In this document: one piece after another, positions 46,142 through 52,932 of the stretch
Layout: each line of letters opens with the position of its first letter
How positions within the stretch are numbered: position 1 is the stretch's first letter
Source of the DNA: JAYWGN01 sp043778255
GTDB lineage: Bacteria; Bacteroidota; Bacteroidia; Chitinophagales; Chitinophagaceae
Reading direction: 5' to 3'
NCBI GenBank assembly: GCA_043778255.1
Contig: JAYWGN010000040.1
Span: forward strand, 30,854-94,853
Length of the DNA: 64,000 nt
Notes under the pieces: model-generated
What the model saw: only the letters and a program-made list of their open reading frames with translations
What the model was told of the DNA's origin: nothing
Database searches by the model: none
Made by a program: the position numbers and the translations under genes

Positions 46142-46702
46142 TTAATTATCGGTATTCCAACGTTTAGTTTCTATTTGCAAACCAGCTAAATCCAACACCC
46201 TATCCACCACAGTATCCACCACTTGCTCAATAGTAGTAGGTTGGTGGTAAAACGAAGGAGTGGCAGGGCATATAATACCACCAGCTAGTGTAATGGTTTC
46301 CATATTTTTAATATGTATAAGGTTGTAAGGTGTTTCTCTAGCTACACATATTAATTTACGTTTTTCCTTAAGTATTACATCGGCTGCCCTGGTTGTAAGG
46401 TCGTTGGATATACCACCTGCTATACGCCCTAATGTACCCATACTACAAGGTATAATTACCATAGTGCCATACCTAGCCGAACCCGATGCAAAGGGTGCAT
46501 TAAAGTCCATAGAGCCATATATAGTGAAGGGCAATTTGGAGTAGTCATTATTACCTAATTCGGTTTCCCATACTGCTTTGGCGTTAGTGCTCATTACTAT
46601 GCCAACTTCCGTTATTTGCTGAGGTATATTTTGCAACTTATATAACAATCTTTGTGCATATATAGCACCACTTGCACCTGTTACTGCTACTACAATTTTC
46701 AT
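46142..46702 (-). CDS. ubiX: Flavin prenyltransferase UbiX
   Basis: Makes prenylated FMN, the cofactor of UbiD-type decarboxylases. The 186-residue protein starts KIVVAVTGASGAIYAQRLL (flavin-binding), then SARYGTMVIIPCSMGTLGRIAGG, and RKLICVARETPYNLIHIKNM, with the catalytic ATPSFYHQP near the end; all are UbiX signatures. The partner ubiD is not in the window. Its 3' end is 5 bp from the convergent VOC gene. Confidence 0.95.
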   Translation of the reverse strand: MKIVVAVTGASGAIYAQRLLYKLQNIPQQITEVGIVMSTNAKAVWETELGNNDYSKLPFTIYGSMDFNAPFASGSARYGTMVIIPCSMGTLGRIAGGISNDLTTRAADVILKEKRKLICVARETPYNLIHIKNMETITLAGGIICPATPSFYHQPTTIEQVVDTVVDRVLDLAGLQIETKRWNTDN

Positions 46703-46880
46703 TTAGTAATTACAAGTTATTAGTTATATAGTTTTAATAAAATGTACATATTTACAATATTTTTAGTATTGTTTATTTTATTAATATTAAAAAAATATTT
46801 TGATTTTCTAAAAATAAATTAATATTAACTTAACCTATTGCATTGATAATTAAACAGTTATTAAAATTAAAAATAATTTA

Positions 46881-46912
46881 TTTGGCTAAGTGCAACCAAT
46901 GTTGCAACTTTG
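46881..46912 (+). promoter_or_regulatory. Promoter of the candidate small RNA (TTTG-20-CAACTTTG)
   Basis: TTTG at 46881-46884, then 20 bp, then CAACTTTG at 46905-46912 (one mismatch to TAnnTTTG). It faces the plus strand, while both flanking genes are on the minus strand, so it does not serve either of them. Confidence 0.5.
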
Positions 46913-46918
46913 ACGTCT

Positions 46919-46998
46919 AACCTATGTTTTTTCATAGGATTAGGTTTAATGGTTTTTGATTAGTACAGGTCTTGTTTTTACTCGACCTGTTTTTTTTT
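46919..46998 (+). ncRNA. Candidate small RNA of about 80 nt
   Basis: Lies in the 325-bp gap between two minus-strand genes (46703-47027) and has the layout of a stand-alone transcript on the plus strand: a promoter-like pair at 46881-46912, a hairpin CTAACCTATG / CATAGGATTAG with a T6 loop (46917-46943), a single-stranded linker, and a terminator hairpin ACAGGTC / GACCTGT (46965-46990) followed by T8 or more. No ORF is present in it. I know no family that it matches. The rest of the gap is AT-rich. Confidence 0.5.
46965..46998 (+). terminator. Rho-independent terminator of the candidate small RNA
   Basis: ACAGGTC (46965-46971) pairs with GACCTGT (46984-46990), followed directly by a run of T. 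Oriented for plus-strand transcription, although no plus-strand protein gene precedes it within 800 bp. Confidence 0.75.
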
Positions 46999-47027
46999 GT
47001 TATCTATTAAGCTGGGGTTAATTTCTC

Positions 47028-47972
47028 TTAATATTTAACAATTACATCAAAGGTTTCGTCGCTTACATCAAGTGCTGCTGCAGTAGCATTAGATATTCTA
47101 AGTATAAGCCCATTATTTTGCTTTAATTCTTGCATTTCGCCTAATACTTTGGCATATACAGTTTTGTTGGTTTTACTGCTTGTAATTTGTATTATGCTAC
47201 CCGGTGTTACGCCATCCATTAAAGCATAATATTTATTATCGGCCCAGCCAGCTATAGTTTTAAATGTTGCCGATGTTCCAATCGTTTCTTTTTGCTTGGC
47301 AGTGTATTCTTTTTTAAAATAACTTTCCGCATTATTTATTTTACTCGGCATTTCTACTGTTTCTTTAACTGGAGCTTTGGGCTGTTCTTTTACTATTACT
47401 ACAGGTTCTTTGGGTTTGGGAGTTTCTTTAGGGGTTACTATTGGTGCATCTACTGGCTTTACCACTATGGCATCATCTGGTTTTATAGTTGGGCTAGTTA
47501 CAGCTATACCAACCAAGCTACTTTCGGTTTTTTTTACTTTAAGGTAGCCAACAATTAATACAGTACCAGTATTAATAGCATCGTTGGTAATACCATTCAA
47601 TTGGCGTACCATTTGCATAGTAGTACCAGCATTTAACGATAGCCTGTACAACCCCTCGCTTTTTTCTACTATATGGTGTACTGGCACATTAGCTATTTCA
47701 GCTGTTGTAGTAGCATCGTATGCAAAGTTAGCAATGGTTAAGGGTACTTTTAATTGTTGGTTTATTACAAGTAGTTTTTCTAGGTTTATATTGTTATAGG
47801 TTGCTAACTCTCTTGCATTTACATTGTACAGCCTTCCTATGCTGTACATGTTTTCTTTAGCAGCTACCTTGTGCTGCAGGTATAATTTGGGTGCTATGCC
47901 TTGTAAGGTTAGTAATTGTGCCTGTATAGTTATACTCAATGTACTAATGAGTACTAATATTATAATTTTCAT
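47028..47972 (-). CDS. LysM-domain protein with C-terminal double-psi-barrel-like domain
   Basis: A 314-residue secreted wall-binding protein. After a signal peptide (TLSITIQAQ, about 18) come two LysM-type units (about 28-79 with YSIGRLYNVNARELATYN, and about 96-147 with YRLSLNAGTTMQMVRQLN), then a Pro/Lys/Val-rich linker (about 170-210), and a C-terminal domain with ATFKTIAGWADNKYYALMD, VYAKVLGEM and LRISNATAAAL. The last resembles the RlpA-like barrel seen in other Bacteroidota LysM proteins. It likely binds peptidoglycan or chitin-like glycan. Confidence 0.85.
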   Translation of the reverse strand: MKIIILVLISTLSITIQAQLLTLQGIAPKLYLQHKVAAKENMYSIGRLYNVNARELATYNNINLEKLLVINQQLKVPLTIANFAYDATTTAEIANVPVHHIVEKSEGLYRLSLNAGTTMQMVRQLNGITNDAINTGTVLIVGYLKVKKTESSLVGIAVTSPTIKPDDAIVVKPVDAPIVTPKETPKPKEPVVIVKEQPKAPVKETVEMPSKINNAESYFKKEYTAKQKETIGTSATFKTIAGWADNKYYALMDGVTPGSIIQITSSKTNKTVYAKVLGEMQELKQNNGLILRISNATAAALDVSDETFDVIVKY

Positions 47973-48043
47973 ATTTTTCTATAGTTATGGTTGCAAAGAT
48001 GAAAAAATTATGCCATTAGTTGTGTGTAAACTTTTTATTTTTA

Positions 48044-49432
48044 TTACACCGTATTAGGCATAAGTATTCGCCAGTTTTTGGGATAGTAATTATTTATTCT
48101 ATTACCCATATTTTTAAGCCAACCTAAGCCTACATTATTGTACTTAACTAATACCCAACCTTTATCCACTATGTCTAATTGTAAGTTTTCTTTTTTCAAA
48201 TAATTAATGGCATCGTACAAGTGTACTTGAATATGTGGTAGGTTGGCATTACAAAGTACACTTACAGCCAATGCATGGTTAGGCACTAACTTTTGCTGTG
48301 CTATACTACCTATTTGTATGCCTATTAGTTTTATATATAAGCATTGTTGCAATTGGCTTAGCTCCTGTAGTAGCATAATATTAATGGCGTATAATTGTTG
48401 TTGGTGTGTTACTAAGTGTAAGTTGTGGTTGGGTATAAGCCAAGGTTGTATTATAGCCAATTCCAAAGTGGTAGCTGTTATTTTGGTGGTACGTTTGTCA
48501 TGTTGCTTTGCAAAATGTTTTTGCGGTGTACACCCTGTATGGGTAAATGCACTTATAAAAAAACCTTCGCCATTAGCTAAGTAAGGCCAGCAGCGGTAAC
48601 CATAATTTCCTAACGGAGTAGTAGTGGTTGTAATACCCCAAGTAGGGTCGGTAGCAATGCTTACGGTTTGCATACCCAACTCAGTACAAGCCCAATCTGC
48701 TATGGCTTCGTTCTCCAAATAAGAGTAGGAGCAAGTACTATATATAAGCAACCCATTAGGCTTAAGTGCTGGCAACACATCGGCTATAATTCTTTGTTGG
48801 CGTTGGTTACAAAGGTTCACATTATCAATACTCCAATGTTCCATTGCATAAGCATCTTTCCTTATAAGCCCACTACCACTACAAGGTGCATCTATTACAA
48901 TTACATCAAAGTATTGGTGAAGCTTCGCAAAATCCTTCGCATCGTTTTGAGTTATTACTACATTAGCAGCACTCCACTTTATCATGTTTTCTTCCAGTAT
49001 GGCATTACGAGTGCCAATAGTTTCGTTACTTACTAGCATACTATCCCTATGCAATACACTTTGCAAATGTGTACTTTTGCCACCAGGTGCAGCACATAAG
49101 TCAAGCACTTTAAGTGGCGTAGTAGTGCTATTGGTTTGTAGCAGTACTTGCTCTAGCAACATACTGCTAGCTTCTTGTACATAGTAGCAACCACCGTGTA
49201 GCAGCGGATCTAAGGTAAACTTAGGCCTTTGGCCCAAATAATACCCTTGGTTAGCCCATGGTATTGCCGTTATTGTATTTGGGGCAAAATGCTTTTGCGG
49301 ATCTATTAGTTTGGTAGGGTTAAGCCTAATACTAGTAACATTATTAGGCTGTTGGTGGGCAGCTACAAATGCAGCTTCATTATAACCCTCAGTGCCTTGT
49401 AACGATTGTAATAATTGAGATAATAATTGCAT
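48044..49432 (-). CDS. RsmB/RsmF-type rRNA cytosine-C5 methyltransferase
   Basis: Methylates cytosine in 16S rRNA with S-adenosylmethionine. From the ATG at 49432 it has 462 residues. The NOL1/NOP2/Sun domain shows VLDLCAAPGGKSTHL (SAM loop), DVIVIDAPCSGSGLIRKD (first catalytic Cys), and LLIYSTCSYSYLENE (second catalytic Cys); the C-terminal 150 residues are like the RsmF accessory part. The frame opens at 49453, but that codon lies within a -7 box (TATATTTG, minus strand 49458-49451), so the shorter start is favoured. Confidence 0.9.
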   Translation of the reverse strand: MQLLSQLLQSLQGTEGYNEAAFVAAHQQPNNVTSIRLNPTKLIDPQKHFAPNTITAIPWANQGYYLGQRPKFTLDPLLHGGCYYVQEASSMLLEQVLLQTNSTTTPLKVLDLCAAPGGKSTHLQSVLHRDSMLVSNETIGTRNAILEENMIKWSAANVVITQNDAKDFAKLHQYFDVIVIDAPCSGSGLIRKDAYAMEHWSIDNVNLCNQRQQRIIADVLPALKPNGLLIYSTCSYSYLENEAIADWACTELGMQTVSIATDPTWGITTTTTPLGNYGYRCWPYLANGEGFFISAFTHTGCTPQKHFAKQHDKRTTKITATTLELAIIQPWLIPNHNLHLVTHQQQLYAINIMLLQELSQLQQCLYIKLIGIQIGSIAQQKLVPNHALAVSVLCNANLPHIQVHLYDAINYLKKENLQLDIVDKGWVLVKYNNVGLGWLKNMGNRINNYYPKNWRILMPNTV

Positions 49433-49450
49433 AATGGTAATAGTGTACAA

Positions 49451-49458
49451 CAAATATA
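49451..49458 (-). promoter_or_regulatory. -7 promoter box (TATATTTG) of the RsmF-like gene
   Basis: Exact TAnnTTTG match on the minus strand; it decides the start of the methyltransferase in favour of the ATG at 49432. Confidence 0.5.
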
Positions 49459-49493
49459 CACCATATAATACACTTACTACAAAAACCTATAAC

Positions 49494-49529
49494 TAGCGGA
49501 ATGTGGTATATTAAAGGCACATTCCGCTA
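49494..49529. repeat. Palindrome A1 (TAGCGGAATGT / ACATTCCGCTA) upstream of ATPase-nuclease A
   Basis: Perfect 11-bp arms at 49494-49504 and 49519-49529 around a 14-bp centre. The same arm sequence recurs in palindrome A2, 33 bp further on, next to the gene. I see no other copy in the window. Confidence 0.9.
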
Positions 49530-49561
49530 AGTACAAAATCGAAAATTAAAAAAGTATAATC

Positions 49562-49595
49562 AGCGGAATGTATGTACATTTGTATACATTCCGCT
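49562..49595. promoter_or_regulatory. Palindrome A2 enclosing a -7 box, directly before ATPase-nuclease A
   Basis: Arms AGCGGAATGTAT (49562-49573) and ATACATTCCGCT (49584-49595) are perfect complements. Between and partly within them lies TACATTTG (49575-49582), an exact -7 box. The ATG follows 17 bp later at 49613. A protein binding this dyad would cover the promoter, so autoregulation is the simplest reading. Confidence 0.8.
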
Positions 49596-49612
49596 AATTA
49601 TAAATAATAAAT

Positions 49613-51037
49613 ATGGAACGATTAATAATAGGTAGAGATAACGAAAAAGCAGTACTACAAAGCATTGTAGAAGAACGTAGTGCAGCACTAGTGGCTATTA
49701 CAGGTAGGCGAAGAATTGGCAAAACGTACCTCATAAAATCATTTTTTAAGGAGGATTATGACTTTGATTATTCGGGTACTTTTAATGGCGATATGGAGTT
49801 TCATTTAAGTACTTTTGCACTAAAATTAAATGCCTATAAAAACCCCCAATTAAAAACAATACCTACACCGAGTACATGGTTAGATGCATTTATGCTACTA
49901 CAAAAGCAATTGGCAAAAATAAAAACAAAAAAAAAATTAGTTGTATTTATTGATGAAATGCCTTGGATAGACACCCCAAAATCAATGTTTATGATGGCCT
50001 TTGATTGGTTTTGGAACACTTGGGCTAGTACCCAAAATATAGTAGTAATAATATGTGGCAGTGCTACAAGTTGGATGATTAAAAAAATACTAAACAACAA
50101 CGGTGGCTTACACAACAGAGTTACAAGCCGCATACACTTACAACCATTTACGTTAAGTGAAACCAAAGCCTTACTACGGCATAAAAATATAGTGTTATCT
50201 AACTACAATATTGCCGAACTATATATGGCATTTGGTGGTGTACCCTATTACTTAAATGAGGTAACAAAGGGCGAAAGTACAACACAGGCTATACAACGTA
50301 TTTGCTTTGCACACAATGGGTTACTTACTACGGAGTTTGATAATTTGTATAGGGCATTATTTGCCAACGCTACTACACATATTGCTATAGTAAAGGCATT
50401 GGGCAGCAAGGCAAAGGGCCTAACAAGGCAAGAGGTATTGCAACTTACTAAACTACAGGATGGGGGCTCATTTACCGATATATTACAGGAGTTAGAGTGG
50501 TGTGACTTTATACAAACCTGCAGCCCGTATGGCAACCTCAAAAAAGACACACTGTACCGCCTTACCGATGAGTTTACCCTATTTTATTTAAAATTTATGT
50601 ACAAAAAAAAGCAGATCAATTGGCAACAATTTGCCGATACACCTATATGGAAAACCTGGTGTGGCTATGCCTTTGAAAACTTGTGTATAAAGCATTTACC
50701 CCAAATAAAAAAAACACTAGGTATAGCAGGTGTACATACCAACGTATGTAGCTACACTGCCAAAGCTAACAGTACTTACAATGGTGTACAAATAGATGTG
50801 CTAATTGAAAGGCGAGATGGAATAATAAACCTTTGCGAAATGAAATTTTCGAGTAAGCCATATACAATTACAAAAAATTATGCCACGGAATTGCGCAATA
50901 AAAAGGGTATATTTATAGAAAGAACTAAAACCCAAAAACCAATATTTGTAACCCTAGTAACGGCTATGGGTTTGCATCATAACATGTGGAGCAGTGAGGC
51001 AGTGCAACAGCAGTTAGTACTCGATAATTTATTTTGA
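49613..51037 (+). CDS. AAA-type ATPase fused to PD-(D/E)XK nuclease-like domain (copy A)
   Basis: A 474-residue protein of the ATPase_2/DUF234-like group. The P-loop is GRRRIGKT (31-38), Walker B is VVFIDEMPW (Asp114, Glu115) and ICGSATSWMI (148-156) fits the sensor strand. A winged-helix region follows (about 260-320). The C-terminal part shows the nuclease-like pattern: Glu356 in GYAFENLC, Asp395 in VQIDVLIE and E409-M-K411 in NLCEMKF. It is paralogous to 60769-62196 over its whole length. Two copies of a private palindrome stand upstream. Function is unknown; defence, mobile-element or regulatory roles are possible. Confidence 0.88.
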   Translation: MERLIIGRDNEKAVLQSIVEERSAALVAITGRRRIGKTYLIKSFFKEDYDFDYSGTFNGDMEFHLSTFALKLNAYKNPQLKTIPTPSTWLDAFMLLQKQLAKIKTKKKLVVFIDEMPWIDTPKSMFMMAFDWFWNTWASTQNIVVIICGSATSWMIKKILNNNGGLHNRVTSRIHLQPFTLSETKALLRHKNIVLSNYNIAELYMAFGGVPYYLNEVTKGESTTQAIQRICFAHNGLLTTEFDNLYRALFANATTHIAIVKALGSKAKGLTRQEVLQLTKLQDGGSFTDILQELEWCDFIQTCSPYGNLKKDTLYRLTDEFTLFYLKFMYKKKQINWQQFADTPIWKTWCGYAFENLCIKHLPQIKKTLGIAGVHTNVCSYTAKANSTYNGVQIDVLIERRDGIINLCEMKFSSKPYTITKNYATELRNKKGIFIERTKTQKPIFVTLVTAMGLHHNMWSSEAVQQQLVLDNLF

Positions 51038-51350
51038 GCTACATTTTTTTTTATATAATTGAAAAGCAAAAAATAGAACCTAATCAAGTGCTTTTATTTC
51101 GGCTACAAGGCTTTGTAATACCTTTCTCGTTTTAAGATTTGGGACACCCCAGAAATTTCTACCTACAATATCCATAAGTTTTTGTTGTTGTTCGTCCATT
51201 TTTGAGTGCCCCTATTTTTGTTTGCAAGGATTGTGGTAGCAATAATTTTAGGTCTTTATTTATTGATGAAATAGCTGCCACCATTATATTACAGCAATAT
51301 ATGGAGAGTAAAAGTTACAAGTGCTTTTATTTAGGCTACGCCAAAAAATA
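51038..51350. other. 313-bp gap with small ORFs and a 22-bp direct repeat
   Basis: Between ATPase A and the VOC gene. A 22-bp sequence CAAGTGCTTTTATTTNGGCTAC is present at 51085-51106 and 51318-51339 with one mismatch. Two short frames lie here and are listed separately (51080-51199 minus, 51202-51366 plus). No copy of the A palindrome is found on this side of the ATPase gene. Confidence 0.5.
51080..51199 (-). CDS. Possible small protein of 39 residues
   Basis: An ATG-to-TAG frame encoding a hydrophilic peptide MDEQQQKLMDIVGRNFWG and so on to LQSLVAEIKALD. The composition looks protein-like (charged helix pattern), but I do not recognise it, and it could be a fragment of a larger lost gene. 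Its 3' end lies in one copy of the 22-bp repeat. Confidence 0.3.
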   Translation of the reverse strand: MDEQQQKLMDIVGRNFWGVPNLKTRKVLQSLVAEIKALD

Positions 51351-51366
51351 TTATTCAGTTGGGTAA
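51202..51366 (+). CDS. Possible 54-residue zinc-ribbon-like fragment
   Basis: A frame from a TTG at 51202 to a TAA at 51364, containing FVCKDCGSNNF (half of a zinc ribbon) and a helical stretch FIDEIAATIILQQYME. It overlaps the end of the VOC gene on the other strand. Only one CxxC pair is seen, so it is probably a remnant rather than a working gene. Confidence 0.25.
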   Translation: MSAPIFVCKDCGSNNFRSLFIDEIAATIILQQYMESKSYKCFYLGYAKKYYSVG

Positions 51367-51779
51367 TCGTAATTAACCATCCATTTAATGCCGTATTGGT
51401 CAGTTAACATCCCAAAGTAAGCATTCCAAAATGTTTTTTGCAAAGGCATTTCTACCACACCATTTACTGCAAGTCCATTATATAATTTATCGGCTTCGGC
51501 TTCACTTATTGCATTTATACTAATATTTATATTGTTGCCCATAGTTATGGTATGTCCTTGGTTTTGCAAAGCATCGGTTCCCATAAGTTCTACATGTTCT
51601 GTTAAGGGTAAGCATATATGCATTATCTTATTTCTATCGTCTGCACTCATTTTGTCAGCATCGGGTATGCTATCAAACCGTTGCAACATTTTAAATTCGC
51701 CACCAAATATAGATTTATAAAATTCAAATACGGTTTCAGTATTTCCTAAAAAGTTGAGGTAAATGCCTACTGTGTTCAT
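51351..51779 (-). CDS. VOC-superfamily protein, PhnB-like
   Basis: A 142-residue glyoxalase-fold protein of the PhnB/3-demethylubiquinone-methyltransferase-like subgroup: GIYLNFLGNTETVFEFYKSIFGGEF at the front, IMHICLPLTEHVELMGTDAL in the middle and the typical close FWNAYFGMLTDQYGIKWMVN. Enzyme activity is unknown; many members are annotated only as VOC proteins. It faces ATPase A. Confidence 0.88.
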   Translation of the reverse strand: MNTVGIYLNFLGNTETVFEFYKSIFGGEFKMLQRFDSIPDADKMSADDRNKIMHICLPLTEHVELMGTDALQNQGHTITMGNNINISINAISEAEADKLYNGLAVNGVVEMPLQKTFWNAYFGMLTDQYGIKWMVNYDYPTE

Positions 51780-51933
51780 ATAATTTTTATTTAAGTAATA
51801 AAATTAATTATTTTTTTTTGCAAAGCAAAAATAAAAGTTTAAAGCAAATGCATTTACCCTACCCAAAAAAGAGTAAACAATTAAAGCGTAAAAATGTATT
51901 AATTTTACATATAAATGTAAAGCACATAAAGTT

Positions 51934-52857
51934 ATGACTGAGTTACCTACAATAGCTGCAAATACTACTGATACAAAAATAAAAAAACCCGATTGGTTAC
52001 GAGTTAAACTGCCTATAGGAGAAAGTTACAAACATGTACGAGGCTTGGTAGATACTCATAAGCTACACACTATATGCGAAAGTGGCAACTGCCCTAATAT
52101 GGGCGAATGTTGGGGCGAAGGCACCGCCACATTTATGATACTCGGTAATGTATGTACCCGTAGTTGTGGCTTTTGTGCAGTAGCTACTGGCCGACCCGCA
52201 GCCATAGATTGGGACGAACCACAACGTGTAGCCGAAGCTATACATTTAATGAAAGTAAAACATGCCGTTATAACCTCCGTTGACCGTGATGAAGTGAAAG
52301 ACGGTGGCTCAATAATATGGTACAATACTATAAAAGCCGTACGTAGCCTTAGCCCTGGCACTACACTTGAAACACTAATACCCGACTTTAAGGGCGAAAC
52401 AGAAAACATACAACGTATAATAGATGCAGCACCCGAGGTAGTAAGCCACAATATAGAAACCGTAGAAACCCTCACTCGCAAAGTACGAATACAAGCAAAA
52501 TATTGGCGGAGTATGGAAGTATTGCGTACACTTAAAAAAGGTGGAATGCGAGTTAAAAGTGGCATAATGCTTGGCCTTGGCGAAACAAAAGAGGAAGTAA
52601 TACAAACCCTACAAAACCTATACGATAATGGTGTAGATGTAGTAACTATAGGCCAGTACTTACAACCTACAAAAAAGCACCTGCCGGTGCAACGCTTTGT
52701 ACACCCTACCGAGTTTGAAGAGTACCGCCAAATAGGCTACAGCATTGGGTTAGACTATGTAGAGAGTGGCCCACTAGTACGTAGTAGCTACCGTAGTGCC
52801 AAGCATGTAATACCTGGCTATGGCAAAGCAAAATGGTTGCAAGAAAAGGAAGAGTAA
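51934..52857 (+). CDS. lipA: Lipoyl synthase
   Basis: Radical SAM enzyme that inserts two sulfurs into octanoyl chains on lipoyl domains. The 307-residue protein has both iron-sulfur motifs: the auxiliary cluster cysteines in CESGNCPNMGEC, and the radical SAM CTRSCGFC. Further LipA signatures are TSVDRDEVKDGG, HNIETVETLTRKVR, LGLGETKEEV and GPLVRSSYRS with the conserved Arg-Ser-Ser-Tyr. Length is typical. lipB is not in the window. Confidence 0.97.
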   Translation: MTELPTIAANTTDTKIKKPDWLRVKLPIGESYKHVRGLVDTHKLHTICESGNCPNMGECWGEGTATFMILGNVCTRSCGFCAVATGRPAAIDWDEPQRVAEAIHLMKVKHAVITSVDRDEVKDGGSIIWYNTIKAVRSLSPGTTLETLIPDFKGETENIQRIIDAAPEVVSHNIETVETLTRKVRIQAKYWRSMEVLRTLKKGGMRVKSGIMLGLGETKEEVIQTLQNLYDNGVDVVTIGQYLQPTKKHLPVQRFVHPTEFEEYRQIGYSIGLDYVESGPLVRSSYRSAKHVIPGYGKAKWLQEKEE

Positions 52858-52932
52858 TGTATTATTAAAAGCAACTATTTAATGCTACTATTTAACATAA
52901 TTAATTTCAATATTTAAGTTTAACTTTATGGC

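Noticed and set aside
52928..52932. Earlier ATG (52924) for the lectin/T9SS gene
   Set aside because: It runs into a stop within two codons in that frame; the ATG at 52933 leads straight into a signal peptide.
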